A stretch of 57,956 nt of DNA from Pokkaliibacter sp046614695 (GCF_046614695.1 NZ_JBKKHQ010000023.1:1-57956), one strand, 5' to 3'; counted from the stretch's first letter, positions 42,160 to 51,984 are shown. Notes: generated by a model from the sequence alone, not told the origin. Numbers and translations: made by a program.

Positions 42160-43812
42160 ATGAGTCTACATACGGATGTTCTCCACCGCTTCGGATTGCG
42201 ACACAATCCCTTTGGTGATGAGCTATTGCCGGAAGATGCCTATCTGACCGAAGAGCGAAGTCAGTTGCTCGATAAATTGAGCCACTTGAGTCGTTATAGC
42301 CAGTTTGTGCTGGTGGTAACGGGTGAACATGGCGTTGGTAAAAGTACCTTTCTGAATCAGCTCTTACCCGGCAGTGATCCTGTCATGCGCCCGGTGACCT
42401 TGCGTCTTAAGCATGAAACCGGCCCGGCGCAGATGGTCAGTAGCCTGATTCAGCAGGCGCGCATCGAAATGGAAGAGGGTTCTCATTTCGAGCAGCAAAT
42501 TCAGGCCTTGCATCAGCACGCGCAAATGCTGCGTGATCTTGATCGTATGATGCTGATTCTTGTGGATGATGCTGAATTATTGACTGACGGTGCCCTGGAT
42601 GTGCTCTTTACCCGCGTTATGCAGACACCTGATCCTGCCGCCAGCCCTCACATTATTCTTTTTGGACAACCTGATGTTCTGTCGCGTCTGAGCAGTCCGC
42701 GTTTGCAAACGGTGCTGACAGGGCGCAGTCATCATGCCTCGTTAAGTCCGCTGACGCTGGATGAAACGGAAGGCTACATTGCGCATCGCCTCGATCTGGC
42801 CGGGATGCACGGTGATATTCCCTTTACCGTTGCCCATTACAACCGTATTCATCAGCAATCTCAGGGTATACCTGCGGTCATTAATCGCCTGGCGCAGGCC
42901 ATGCTGTTTGATCAGCCAGAGCCTGCCGCAGGCGGTAAGCGCTCTTTTGCCAAGAAAGTGTCTGGCAACAATAAGGGCGCTAAGGCTCAACTGCCATGGA
43001 TGCATATCGCGGCGGTCGTTATTTTACTGGTCACCATTACAGGTGCCTTTATGCTTACCGGCGGAAGCAGTGATGCGCCTGAGCCTCAGCCGGGCAGTTC
43101 GTTGTCTATTACCTTGCCGGGTCAGGCAACTCAGGATTCCAGTCCTGTGCAAGCGGCGCCTGGTCAGCCAGCAGCCGTGTCCGGGCCTGACATCGTTCCA
43201 CAGCAACCAGCGACTCTCTCTGAGCGTCTGGCTCTGGAAGAGCAGAAACTGGGTATCAAACCCAGTGATTCTCAAAGCCCTGATTCTCTGACAGGCGTGG
43301 TTCCTGAAATTCCTGTTCCGGATGCTCCCGCAGTGCCTGTGCAGACACCTGTTGGTCGTCCTTTGGTGGATCAGCCGGATGAGCCTGCTGCGCCGGAGCC
43401 TGTTGCCACTGTTTCGACAGCGCCAGCAGTCCCCGCCAAAGCAGCAGAGCCAGCAAAACCTGTGGCCAAGCCAGCTCCTGCCGCCAAACCAAAAGCCACT
43501 GTCAGTGCCTCTGGCTCGTCATCCGCCTATGGTGCCCGACTCAAATCATGGCCATCTTCTGATTACACCCTGCAGATGCTGGGAACGCGTAGCGAAAGCA
43601 GTGCGGCAGAGTTTATCCGCAAGAATGGCTCGGGTTCCGACTTCGCCTATTTCGAGACGGAATATAAAGGGGCACCCTGGTTTGTTGTCGTCTATGGTCA
43701 TTACAGCAGCCGCGATGCTGCTCAGCAGGCAGCCAATGGCTTGTCCGACTCCCTTAAAAAGCAAAAGCCATGGCCGCGTTCGGTCAGTGGCGTTCAAAGC
43801 TCTCTTCGATAA
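42160..43812 (+). CDS. damX: DamX-like AAA ATPase/SPOR domain protein
   Basis: A 550-aa inner-membrane protein: N-terminal ExeA-like AAA domain with Walker A GEHGVGKSTFLNQ near residue 53 and Walker B LILVDDAELL, a single membrane helix near residues 287-304 (IAAVVILLVTITGAFML), a long Pro/Ala-rich periplasmic linker, and a C-terminal SPOR domain (about 463-545, YTLQMLGTRSESSAAEFI). DamX-type proteins localise to the division septum. It closes the pilMNOPQ-aroKB block. The linker's composition (Pro/Ala/Val repeats) is unlike neighbours but normal for the family. Confidence 0.93.
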   Translation: MSLHTDVLHRFGLRHNPFGDELLPEDAYLTEERSQLLDKLSHLSRYSQFVLVVTGEHGVGKSTFLNQLLPGSDPVMRPVTLRLKHETGPAQMVSSLIQQARIEMEEGSHFEQQIQALHQHAQMLRDLDRMMLILVDDAELLTDGALDVLFTRVMQTPDPAASPHIILFGQPDVLSRLSSPRLQTVLTGRSHHASLSPLTLDETEGYIAHRLDLAGMHGDIPFTVAHYNRIHQQSQGIPAVINRLAQAMLFDQPEPAAGGKRSFAKKVSGNNKGAKAQLPWMHIAAVVILLVTITGAFMLTGGSSDAPEPQPGSSLSITLPGQATQDSSPVQAAPGQPAAVSGPDIVPQQPATLSERLALEEQKLGIKPSDSQSPDSLTGVVPEIPVPDAPAVPVQTPVGRPLVDQPDEPAAPEPVATVSTAPAVPAKAAEPAKPVAKPAPAAKPKATVSASGSSSAYGARLKSWPSSDYTLQMLGTRSESSAAEFIRKNGSGSDFAYFETEYKGAPWFVVVYGHYSSRDAAQQAANGLSDSLKKQKPWPRSVSGVQSSLR

Positions 43813-44119
43813 TTTCAGGCGCTTGTGCGCCTGTTAAATTTGACGCTTGTAAAGTATTTGTCGAATACCGGCAGGTGCTTTCGTCTGCCTCTGCGACTTA
43901 AGGCTAATGAAGCGGCAAAAACCGGTAAAAAGCGGTTTTTCCGACTTGCTGTCATAAAAATATCCTTGCTAGGATGAGTTCCCTTTTGCCCTCTGGCGTG
44001 CCAAAAAAACACGAGAGACACATCTCAGGGTGTGCCAGCCTTCCGGGCGTTATAACTATAAAAAAAGTAAAAGAACGATATTTAGCTATTTTCAGAACGA
44101 ATTTTAGTGAGATTGGCTT
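43813..44119 (+). promoter_or_regulatory. gltB upstream region with terminator, leader hairpin and promoter
   Basis: 307 bases without a gene. CAGGCGC/GCGCCTG (43816-43833) followed by TTAAATTT terminates damX. A second hairpin AAAAACCG/CGGTTTTT lies at 43917-43940. TTGCTG (43946-43951) and TAGGAT (43970-43975, preceded by TGC) with 18-base spacing form a plausible promoter, leaving a leader of about 135 bases before gltB with an A-rich tract at 44060-44075. Confidence 0.55.
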
Positions 44120-47100
44120 ATGAAGACAGGTTTGTTCAACGCAGCAGAGTTTAAAGACAACTGCGGCTTTGGTCTCATGGCCCACCTGAAAGGACAGCCC
44201 AGCCACGATGTGCTGCGCCGCTCCATTGAAGCTCTGGCATGTATGACTCACCGTGGCGGTATCGCCGCTGACGGTAAGACCGGTGACGGTTGTGGTCTGC
44301 TGCTGCAAAAGCCCGATGGCTTTTTGCGGGCAATTGCCAAAGAGCAATTTGGAGTGAATTTGTCCCCTCAGTACGGTGTGGGCATGGTGTTTCTCTCTCA
44401 GGATCCCGAAAAAGCGGATCATGCTAAAGATGTGATGAATGAAAACATCCGCAAGCATGGTTTGCGCCTGATCGGTTGGCGACAGGTGCCGATTGATCCT
44501 TCCTGCCTGGGACGTATTGCTCAGGAATGTCTGCCTCGTATTGAGCAGGTATTCGTGGACTCGGATTGTCGAAGTGAGCACGAACTCAATATTCGACTTT
44601 TCCTTGCGCGTCGCCAGACGGCGTATCACCTTTTGAATAAAGACCCGGACTATTACTGCTGCTCTATGTCAGCCAGTGTTCTGTCCTATAAAGGTCTGAT
44701 GATGCCGGCAGATCTGCCGGTGTTCTACAAGGACCTTGGCGACCCGCGTTTGGAAACCGCGATATGTACTTTCCATCAGCGTTTCTCCACCAACACGCTG
44801 CCGCGCTGGCCCTTGGCGCAGCCATTCCGCGTACTGGCGCACAATGGTGAGATCAATACGATCGAAGGTAATCGGAACTGGGCGCGTGCCCGTGTTTCCA
44901 AATTCACCTGCGAGGCGATCCCTGATTTCAGTGAGATTGAGCCCGTAGTTAACACCCATGGTTCAGATTCCTCCACGCTGGATAATATGCTGGAGATTCT
45001 GCAGATCGGCGGTATGGATATCTTCCGTGCGATCCGCATGCTGATTCCGCCTGCGTGGCAGAACTGGCAATCCATGGATGCTGATCTTCGTGCCTTTTAT
45101 GAATACAACTCCATGCATATGGAGCCATGGGATGGCCCTGCCGGCATCGTACTGAATACTGGCCGCCACGCGATCTGCATGCTGGACCGTAATGGTCTGC
45201 GTCCATCGCGTTGGGTGCTGACCAAAGACGATATGTTCTGCTGTGCCTCTGAAATCGGTGTTTATGACTACAACCCCGAAGATGTGGTGTCTAAAGGCCG
45301 CGTTGGGCCGGGACGTATCGTGGCAGTGGATACCAAGACCGGCGAGATTCTCGAAACAGAAGATATCGACAATCGCCTCAAGGTAGCCCAACCCTATCGT
45401 AAATGGCTGCGTGACAATGCGCTGCGTATTGAAGGTCTGCTGGATGAGGGTGAGCCAGATATCGAAGATTTCGGTGTCGATGAGCTGAAAACCTATATGA
45501 AGCAGTACCACGTGACTTTTGAAGAGCGTGATCAGATTCTGCGTCCACTGGCTGAAACCGGTATGGAAGCGGTCGGCTCCATGGGGGATGACACGCCGAT
45601 GGCGGTGCTGTCTTCCAAGACTCGCGTGCTGTATGACTATTTCCGTCAACAGTTCGCTCAGGTGACCAACCCGCCGATTGACCCATTGCGTGAAGCGGTG
45701 GTGATGTCACTCGACACCTGCCTTGGCCCGGAGAAGAACGTCTTCATCGAGCTGCCAGAGCATGCCAACCGTATTAAGCTGTCTTCGCCAGTCTTGTCGG
45801 CACGCAAGTTCAGCCGTTTGCTGCATATGGATCGTCCGGGCTACAGCGTTAAGCGTATCTCCCTGCATTACGATCCCAATGAACAGAGCCTGAAAGAGGC
45901 GGTTGCGGCGCTGTGTAAGACCGCTGAAAGTGCGGTGCGTGACGAAGGTGCAGTCCTGCTGATCATGACCGATCGTGATCTTGAACACGGCAAATTGCCT
46001 ATTCATGCGCTGATGGCCACTGGTGCTGTTCATCACCATCTGGTTGTGACCGGTCTGCGTTGTGACTGCAACCTGATCATTGATACGGCAACGGCACGTG
46101 ATACTCATCACTATGCCTGTCTGATTGGTTTTGGTGCCTCTGCGGTGCATCCGTATCTGAGCTACCGCGTCATCAATGACCTGATTGCTCAGGGAACGGT
46201 GCTGGGCGATCCGGGTGAATGTCATCGCAATTATCGTAAAGGGATCAACAAGGGCCTGATGAAGATCATGTCTAAAATGGGGATCTCCAGTATTACCTCC
46301 TACCGTGGTGCGCAGCTATTTGAAGCTGTGGGTATTTCTTCCGAGGTGGTCGAGCAATGCTTCCGCGGTGTGCCAAGCCGTATTGAGGGGGCGCGTTTCG
46401 AGCATTTCCAGCAGGAAACTCAGGCACTGCATACCGTAGCCTTTACGCTACGCAAACCCATCGCTCATGGCGGTTTGCTCAAACACCACCATGAGGGTGA
46501 GTACCATGCCTTCAACCCGGATGTGGTGAAGTTTCTGCAGCAGTCTGTGGAGTCGGGAGATTACGGTGTTTATCGTGATTATGCCGGTCTGGTGAATAAC
46601 CGCGGCGTGGCGACTATCCGAGATTTGCTGAAGCTGCGCGAAGATGTGTCGCCGATTTCCATTGATGAAGTGGAGTCAGTCGAAGCCATTCTGCAGCGTT
46701 TTGACTCTGCCGGGATGTCCCTTGGTGCATTGTCGCCCGAGGCTCACGAAGCTCTGGCACAGGCAATGAACGAGCTGGGCTGTCGCTCCAACTCGGGTGA
46801 AGGTGGCGAAGATCCAGCGCGCTACGGCACGATTCGTCGCTCAAAGATCAAGCAGATCGCCTCGGGTCGTTTTGGTGTTACGCCGGAATACCTGATGAGT
46901 GCGGATGTGCTGCAGATCAAAGTGGCGCAGGGTGCCAAGCCGGGTGAAGGTGGCCAGCTGCCAGGCGGTAAGGTCAACGATCTGATTGCCCGACTGCGTT
47001 ACTCCGTTCCGGGTGTGACACTGATTTCCCCACCGCCTCATCACGATATCTATTCGATCGAGGATCTGGCGCAGCTGATTTTTGACCTCAAGCAGATCAA

Positions 47101-48577
47101 TCCGGAAGCCCTGGTGTCGGTCAAGCTGGTCTCACGTCCTGGCGTTGGCACGATTGCCGCGGGCGTGGCGAAAACCTACGCTGACCTGATCACGATCTCC
47201 GGTTATGACGGCGGTACAGCAGCAAGCCCGATCACCTCTATCCGCTATGCCGGCTCTCCCTGGGAGCTGGGGCTGGCGGAAACTCACCAGACGTTGCGTG
47301 GCAATGATCTTCGCGGCAAGGTTCGGGTGCAGACTGACGGTGGTTTGAAAACGGGGCTGGATGTTGTCAAGGCAGCGATGCTGGGTGCAGAGAGCTTCGG
47401 TTTCGGTACGACGCCCATGATTGCCATGGGGTGTAAGTATCTGAAGATTTGCCACCTCAACAACTGTGCGACAGGTGTGGCGACCCAGAATAAGGGTCTG
47501 CGTGATAAACACTTCCATGGCACGGTTGAGATGGTTAAAAACTTCTTCCGCTTTGTTGCCATGGAAACCCGTGAGTGGATGGCCAGGCTTGGTGTTCGCA
47601 CACTGGAGGAACTGGTGGGTCGTACGGACCTCTTGATCGCGGATAAAGGCTTAACTGACAAGCATGCGGCTCTGGATCTCTCGCCTATTCTTTCTGATGG
47701 TGGAGTGGATGCCAGCAAGCCTCATGTCTGTGAAGTTGAGCGCAATGAGCCTTTCGATCCCGGCCAGATGAACCTGGACATGGCTTCGGCGGCAGAGCAG
47801 GCGATTCGCGCCAAGTCCGGCGGTAAGTTCAGCTTCTCCCTGACTAACTGTGATCGTTCTGTCGGCGCCCGAACCTCAGGCATGATTGCGCAGCATCATG
47901 GTAATCAGGGCATGCGCGATAAACCCATCCGCTTTGAGTTTACAGGGGTGGCGGGACAGTCCTTTGGTGTCTGGAATGCCGGTGGTCAGGAGCTGGTGCT
48001 GGAAGGCGATGCTAACGACTACGTAGGTAAAGGGATGACAGGCGGCAAGCTTGTGATTTATCCACCGCGTAACAGTGGCTTTGCCTCTCAGGAAACGGCG
48101 ATTGTGGGTAATACCTGTCTGTATGGCGCAACCGGCGGCAAGCTTTATGCGGCAGGCCAGGCTGGCGAGCGTTTTGCAGTACGAAACTCAGGGGCTCTGG
48201 CCGTTATTGAAGGCGCGGGTGATCACTGCTGCGAGTACATGACGGGCGGTATGGTGGTCGTGCTGGGTGACACCGGCTCCAACTTTGGCGCAGGCATGAC
48301 CGGCGGCTTTGCCTTTGTCCTGGATCAGGATCGGACGTTTGTTGATAAGTACAACCACGAACTGGTGGATATTCACCGCATTGGTACCGAGAGCATGGAG
48401 CAGTATCGTAATCATCTGCGTAGTGTGCTTGAGGACTATGTGGCGGAAACCCAGAGTCAGTGGGGGCGTCAGATTTTGGATGATCTCGAAAGCTATCTCG
48501 AGCGTTTCTGGCTCGTTAAGCCCAAGGCTGCTGATCTCGGTCAGCTGCTCAATCAGGTGCGTAGCCGTCCCGAGTAA
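44120..48577 (+). CDS. gltB: Glutamate synthase (NADPH) large subunit
   Basis: Alpha subunit of GOGAT, making two glutamates from glutamine and 2-oxoglutarate; 1485 aa. Asn14 is followed by Cys15 in DNCGFGL, so removal of a 14-residue propeptide would expose the N-terminal nucleophile of the glutaminase domain. The central domain, the FMN/2-oxoglutarate synthase domain (PGEGGQLPGGKV) and the 3Fe-4S cysteines at 1105, 1111 and 1116 (CKYLKICHLNNC) are intact, as is the C-terminal GXGXG beta-helix domain. Followed by gltD after 93 bases. Confidence 0.98.
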   Translation: MKTGLFNAAEFKDNCGFGLMAHLKGQPSHDVLRRSIEALACMTHRGGIAADGKTGDGCGLLLQKPDGFLRAIAKEQFGVNLSPQYGVGMVFLSQDPEKADHAKDVMNENIRKHGLRLIGWRQVPIDPSCLGRIAQECLPRIEQVFVDSDCRSEHELNIRLFLARRQTAYHLLNKDPDYYCCSMSASVLSYKGLMMPADLPVFYKDLGDPRLETAICTFHQRFSTNTLPRWPLAQPFRVLAHNGEINTIEGNRNWARARVSKFTCEAIPDFSEIEPVVNTHGSDSSTLDNMLEILQIGGMDIFRAIRMLIPPAWQNWQSMDADLRAFYEYNSMHMEPWDGPAGIVLNTGRHAICMLDRNGLRPSRWVLTKDDMFCCASEIGVYDYNPEDVVSKGRVGPGRIVAVDTKTGEILETEDIDNRLKVAQPYRKWLRDNALRIEGLLDEGEPDIEDFGVDELKTYMKQYHVTFEERDQILRPLAETGMEAVGSMGDDTPMAVLSSKTRVLYDYFRQQFAQVTNPPIDPLREAVVMSLDTCLGPEKNVFIELPEHANRIKLSSPVLSARKFSRLLHMDRPGYSVKRISLHYDPNEQSLKEAVAALCKTAESAVRDEGAVLLIMTDRDLEHGKLPIHALMATGAVHHHLVVTGLRCDCNLIIDTATARDTHHYACLIGFGASAVHPYLSYRVINDLIAQGTVLGDPGECHRNYRKGINKGLMKIMSKMGISSITSYRGAQLFEAVGISSEVVEQCFRGVPSRIEGARFEHFQQETQALHTVAFTLRKPIAHGGLLKHHHEGEYHAFNPDVVKFLQQSVESGDYGVYRDYAGLVNNRGVATIRDLLKLREDVSPISIDEVESVEAILQRFDSAGMSLGALSPEAHEALAQAMNELGCRSNSGEGGEDPARYGTIRRSKIKQIASGRFGVTPEYLMSADVLQIKVAQGAKPGEGGQLPGGKVNDLIARLRYSVPGVTLISPPPHHDIYSIEDLAQLIFDLKQINPEALVSVKLVSRPGVGTIAAGVAKTYADLITISGYDGGTAASPITSIRYAGSPWELGLAETHQTLRGNDLRGKVRVQTDGGLKTGLDVVKAAMLGAESFGFGTTPMIAMGCKYLKICHLNNCATGVATQNKGLRDKHFHGTVEMVKNFFRFVAMETREWMARLGVRTLEELVGRTDLLIADKGLTDKHAALDLSPILSDGGVDASKPHVCEVERNEPFDPGQMNLDMASAAEQAIRAKSGGKFSFSLTNCDRSVGARTSGMIAQHHGNQGMRDKPIRFEFTGVAGQSFGVWNAGGQELVLEGDANDYVGKGMTGGKLVIYPPRNSGFASQETAIVGNTCLYGATGGKLYAAGQAGERFAVRNSGALAVIEGAGDHCCEYMTGGMVVVLGDTGSNFGAGMTGGFAFVLDQDRTFVDKYNHELVDIHRIGTESMEQYRNHLRSVLEDYVAETQSQWGRQILDDLESYLERFWLVKPKAADLGQLLNQVRSRPE

Positions 48578-48584
48578 TCCAGCA

Positions 48585-48606
48585 CGGAGCCCGGATGCGG
48601 GCTCCG
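48585..48606 (+). other. Stem-loop between gltB and gltD
   Basis: CGGAGCCCG, loop GATG, CGGGCTCCG: a perfect 9-bp GC hairpin eight bases past the gltB stop, with no T-run. Likely an mRNA stabiliser or partial attenuator setting the gltB:gltD ratio. Confidence 0.7.
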
Positions 48607-48670
48607 GTCCAGAATCATCGTGATTAGCAGGTGCAGCAAGACTGCGCCGCCATAATGAGGTGTAGAAGAC

Positions 48671-50101
48671 ATGGCAGACCGTTTGGATAATGTCTTCCAG
48701 TTTGTAGATGTAGGTCGAAAAGACCCGGTCAAGAAGCAGGCTGCTGTTCGCAAGCAGGAATTTAAGGAGATTTACTCGCCTTTCAAGGCTGAGGAAGCCT
48801 CCCCCCAGGCGCACCGCTGTTTATCCTGCGGTAACCCTTATTGTTCGTGGAAGTGTCCGGTGCATAACCACATTCCCGACTGGCTGAAGCTCATCAGCGA
48901 TGGCAACGTCATCAAGGCGGCTGAGCTGATGCATCAAACTAACTCACTCCCGGAAGTTTGTGGTCGCGTTTGTCCACAGGATCGTCTTTGTGAAGGGGCT
49001 TGTACCCTGAATGATGGTTTTGGCGCAGTGACTATCGGCTCGGTTGAGAAGTATGCAACGGATGCCGCCTTTGCCATGGGCTGGCGGCCTGATATGTCCC
49101 GCGTGGTCTGGACAGATAAGAAGGTTGCCGTCATCGGTGCTGGCCCGGCGGGCCTGGGCTGTGCTGATATTCTGGCGCGTAATGGTGTGAAGCCGGTGGT
49201 GTTTGACCGCCATCCGGAGATCGGCGGTCTGCTGACCTTTGGTATTCCGGAATTCAAGCTGGAAAAGGGCGTCATGAGCCAGCGTCGCGAAATCTTCGAA
49301 GGCATGGGCGTTGAGTTTCGTCTGAATACTGACATCGGTAAGGACGTCAGTTTTGAATCCCTGCTGGAAGACTATGATGCGGTTTTCCTCGGTATGGGAA
49401 CGTACACCTATATGAAAGGTGGATTCCCTGGCGAGGAGTTGGAAGGCGTCTACGATGCTTTGCCTTATCTGATCTCCAATGTGAACCGTTGTCTGGGCTT
49501 TGAGAAGTCAGCCGATGAGTTCGTGGATATGAAAGGCAAGAAGGTCGTTGTTCTTGGTGGTGGTGATACGGCTATGGACTGTACCCGTACAGCCATCCGC
49601 CAGGAAGCCAGCAAGGTCACTTGTGCCTATCGTCGTGATGAAGCCAACATGCCAGGCTCACGCCGGGAGGTTGCTAACGCGAAGGAAGAGGGGGTTATCT
49701 TCCAGTACAACGTTCAGCCCGTTGAGCTGATCGGTGAACAAGGTAAGGTGACAGGTGTGAAGGTCGTGCATACCCAGTTGGGTGAGCCCGATGCTCATGG
49801 CCGTCGTAGCCCGGTAGTGGTGCCTGGTAGTGAAGAAGTCTTGCCTGCTGATGCTGTGCTGATTGCTTTTGGCTTCCGCCCAAGCCCTGCACCCTGGTTT
49901 GAACAGTTTGGTATCGAGCTGGATAACCGAGGTCGAGTCCTGGCGCCAGAACAGGCGAGTGAAGGCAAACATTTCTTCCAGACCAGTAATGCCAAGGTAT
50001 TTGCCGGTGGTGACATGGTACGTGGTTCTGATCTTGTCGTGACCGCCATTGCAGAAGGCCGCAAGGCGGCCGAGGGTATTCTGGATTACCTCGAAGTCTG
50101 A
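48671..50101 (+). CDS. gltD: Glutamate synthase (NADPH) small subunit
   Basis: Beta subunit of GOGAT (476 aa), taking electrons from NADPH via FAD to GltB. The N-terminal domain has cysteine clusters for two 4Fe-4S centres (CLSCGNPYCSWKCP and CGRVCPQDRLCEGAC). FAD-binding GAGPAGLGCADIL and NADPH-binding LGGGDTAMDC Rossmann motifs are clear, as is GGDMVRGSDLVVTAI at the C-terminus. GAGGTG precedes the ATG. Confidence 0.98.
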   Translation: MADRLDNVFQFVDVGRKDPVKKQAAVRKQEFKEIYSPFKAEEASPQAHRCLSCGNPYCSWKCPVHNHIPDWLKLISDGNVIKAAELMHQTNSLPEVCGRVCPQDRLCEGACTLNDGFGAVTIGSVEKYATDAAFAMGWRPDMSRVVWTDKKVAVIGAGPAGLGCADILARNGVKPVVFDRHPEIGGLLTFGIPEFKLEKGVMSQRREIFEGMGVEFRLNTDIGKDVSFESLLEDYDAVFLGMGTYTYMKGGFPGEELEGVYDALPYLISNVNRCLGFEKSADEFVDMKGKKVVVLGGGDTAMDCTRTAIRQEASKVTCAYRRDEANMPGSRREVANAKEEGVIFQYNVQPVELIGEQGKVTGVKVVHTQLGEPDAHGRRSPVVVPGSEEVLPADAVLIAFGFRPSPAPWFEQFGIELDNRGRVLAPEQASEGKHFFQTSNAKVFAGGDMVRGSDLVVTAIAEGRKAAEGILDYLEV

Positions 50102-50117
50102 GCCCGCGAGATGCCAT

Positions 50118-50146
50118 AAAAAAAGCCCGCTGTAGCGGGCTTTTTT
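50118..50146. terminator. Bidirectional terminator between gltD and the crc-like gene
   Basis: A-run, AAGCCCGC, loop TGTA, GCGGGCTT, T-run (50118-50146). Confidence 0.92.
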
Positions 50147-50188
50147 GTCTCTGGCTGATCCGGTTGAAGGTGTCAGCGAGGAGATCTA

Positions 50189-50962
50189 TTAGAGATCGTG
50201 GTCATATTCAATCATTAGCGCAGAGTGCGCCGAAAGGCGAGGCTCTTTAATGATTTTTGCTGCCCGGACTTTCTTGCCAAATTCTGCGGTGGCCACTTGA
50301 TAATCCAGACGAGCACCTTCGTTAAGCTCAAACGCACGGTTGTAGCTTGGCCACCAGGTGAACTGGCGATCAGCCTGATTAACTTCGCGGAAGGTGTCCA
50401 CGTAGCCCATTTCATCAAAGACTTCGCGAAAGAAAGCGCGCTCTTCAGGCAGGAAGCCTGAGTTGCGCTGGTTCACATACCAGTTGCTGACGTCGCGCGG
50501 CTCGCGGGCAATATTCCAGCTACCACAGAAAATAAACTGTCGGCGCTTGCGTAAAGTCTTCTTAAAGAAGGCAAGCATCTGATCCATGAACTCATTCTTG
50601 ACCTGCTGCTTGCTCAGATCATTTTCGCCCGCAGGTAACAGAATGGAGCCAATACTGATTTTGTCGTAGTCCGCCTGAATATAGCGGCCATGGAAATCGC
50701 AAAGTTCAAAACCAAGCCCGGTCATGATGGCTTTTGGCTGGTGCTTACAGTAAATCGCTACGCCGCTGTAATTCTCATCGGGCGAGTCAAAGAAGTGAGC
50801 CTGATATCCCTCCGGATGGAATTGGGCATCGTCCAACTCCCAGGACTTGTCACGGATATCTTGCAGGCAATAGACATCGGCATCTTGTTGGACCATCCAG
50901 TCAAACAGTCCACGCTCAGCCGCTTGTCGTATTCCTTGCACATTAAGAGTGATGACACGCAT
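50189..50962 (-). CDS. crc: Crc-like catabolite repression protein (degenerate exonuclease III fold)
   Basis: A 257-aa member of the ExoIII/EEP family next to pyrE, the same context as crc in Pseudomonas, where Crc with Hfq blocks translation of catabolic mRNAs. The N-terminus (ITLNVQGIRQAAERGLFDWM) and QADYDKISIGSILLP match Crc. Nuclease residues are degraded: the ExoIII catalytic Glu is Asp35 (LQDIR), the GDxN motif reads GSWN (Ser148, with Asn150 kept, where Pseudomonas Crc has GSLY), and the final SDH is SAH. So it is probably not a DNA repair enzyme. An inactive or altered XthA remains the alternative. Confidence 0.82.
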   Translation of the reverse strand: MRVITLNVQGIRQAAERGLFDWMVQQDADVYCLQDIRDKSWELDDAQFHPEGYQAHFFDSPDENYSGVAIYCKHQPKAIMTGLGFELCDFHGRYIQADYDKISIGSILLPAGENDLSKQQVKNEFMDQMLAFFKKTLRKRRQFIFCGSWNIAREPRDVSNWYVNQRNSGFLPEERAFFREVFDEMGYVDTFREVNQADRQFTWWPSYNRAFELNEGARLDYQVATAEFGKKVRAAKIIKEPRLSAHSALMIEYDHDL

Positions 50963-51293
50963 CAGTACGGGAATCCTTTAAAGTCTAAAATTCTGGGCCC
51001 TTGGGCGTCTGTGTTTACCGGGAAGACGAGGTAGTGACTGGACATGAGGCATCGTTCGTAGCGGCGCACGGTTTTTTTGGTTGTGCGTCCGTGTGTCGTC
51101 CCGCGGCAGACAAAGTCTGGACCTAAGTTGTCGAATTATAACACCTTTTCGTTGAATGACGTTCAAGTCAAGCGAAATAGAACGGCACCAATGGGAGCTA
51201 AGACGCCAGCCCAGCAATGATGGGACACAGAGGAGGCAGGCGGTGATGCGATAAGGTAAACTAGCGGCGTTTTTGATCCAGTGGAGTTGTCAG
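50963..51293. promoter_or_regulatory. Divergent crc-pyrE intergenic region
   Basis: 331 bases without a clear gene. On the minus strand an extended -10, TGTTATAAT (51143-51135), would give a crc leader of about 165 nt; it contains a CAGAC/GTCTG mini-hairpin and a possible 24-codon open frame, neither convincing. On the plus strand GGAG at 51283-51286 is the pyrE ribosome binding site; a pyrE promoter is not obvious (TAAACT near 51257 is a weak -10 candidate). Confidence 0.5.
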
Positions 51294-51935
51294 ATGCTTG
51301 CCTATCAGCGGGATTTTATTGAGTTTGCCATTCAACAGGATGTACTGCGTTTCGGCGAGTTTACGCTGAAGTCTGGTCGCCTGAGCCCTTACTTTTTCAA
51401 CGCCGGGTTGTTTAATACCGGTAAGGCGCTGGCAAAGCTGGGTCAATGTTACGCTGAGGCGATCGTCAACAGCGGCATCGAGTTCGACGTGATTCTGGGC
51501 CCGGCCTATAAAGGCATTCCTCTGGCGGCGGTCACGGCGGTTGCTCTGGCTGAAAAGCACGGTCTTGATGTGCCTTATGTTTTTAATCGTAAGGAAGCCA
51601 AGGATCATGGTGAGGGCGGGAATCTGGTAGGGGCTCCGCTGAAAGGGCGTGTGCTGATCATTGATGATGTTATTACTGCCGGAACTGCCATCCGTGAGGT
51701 CATGACACTGATTGAGCAAAATGGCGCCACGCCTGCAGGTGTGGTTATCGCGCTGAATCGTCAGGAGAAAGGCAAGGCTGAACTCTCGGCGATTCAGGAA
51801 GTTGAGCGCGACTACAACATGCCTGTGGCTAATATCATTAATGTGAAAGACATCATGGCTTATCTTGCCGAGCAGGGTGATAAGGCCGATGCGCTGACTG
51901 CGATGGAGACGTACCGTAAGAATTACGGTGTGTGA
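51294..51935 (+). CDS. pyrE: Orotate phosphoribosyltransferase
   Basis: Converts orotate and PRPP to OMP in pyrimidine synthesis, 213 aa. The PRPP-binding motif VLIIDDVITAGTAIRE is intact near residue 120, and the N-terminal FGEFTLKSGRLSPYFFNAG is diagnostic. The frame runs upstream to TTG at 51273, but ATG 51294 has GGAG 7 bases before it and gives the normal family N-terminus. It is followed by a strong terminator shared with convergent hisA. Confidence 0.98.
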   Translation: MLAYQRDFIEFAIQQDVLRFGEFTLKSGRLSPYFFNAGLFNTGKALAKLGQCYAEAIVNSGIEFDVILGPAYKGIPLAAVTAVALAEKHGLDVPYVFNRKEAKDHGEGGNLVGAPLKGRVLIIDDVITAGTAIREVMTLIEQNGATPAGVVIALNRQEKGKAELSAIQEVERDYNMPVANIINVKDIMAYLAEQGDKADALTAMETYRKNYGV

Positions 51936-51955
51936 TCCTTAGATTATTGCGCAAT

Positions 51956-51984
51956 AAAAAAAGGGCCAGAGAGGCCCTTTTTTT
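51956..51984. terminator. Bidirectional terminator between pyrE and hisA
   Basis: AAAAAAAGGGCC, loop AGAGA, GGCCCTTTTTTT. Confidence 0.93.

Noticed and set aside
50189..50962. Functional exonuclease III (xthA)
   Set aside because: Key catalytic residues are replaced (GSWN for GDxN, SAH for SDH) and the pyrE neighbourhood matches crc.
50978..51217. 79-codon minus-strand frame in the crc leader
   Set aside because: No ribosome binding site, extends across the likely promoter, composition rich in Arg/Pro without a motif; only a 24-codon part would be in the mRNA.
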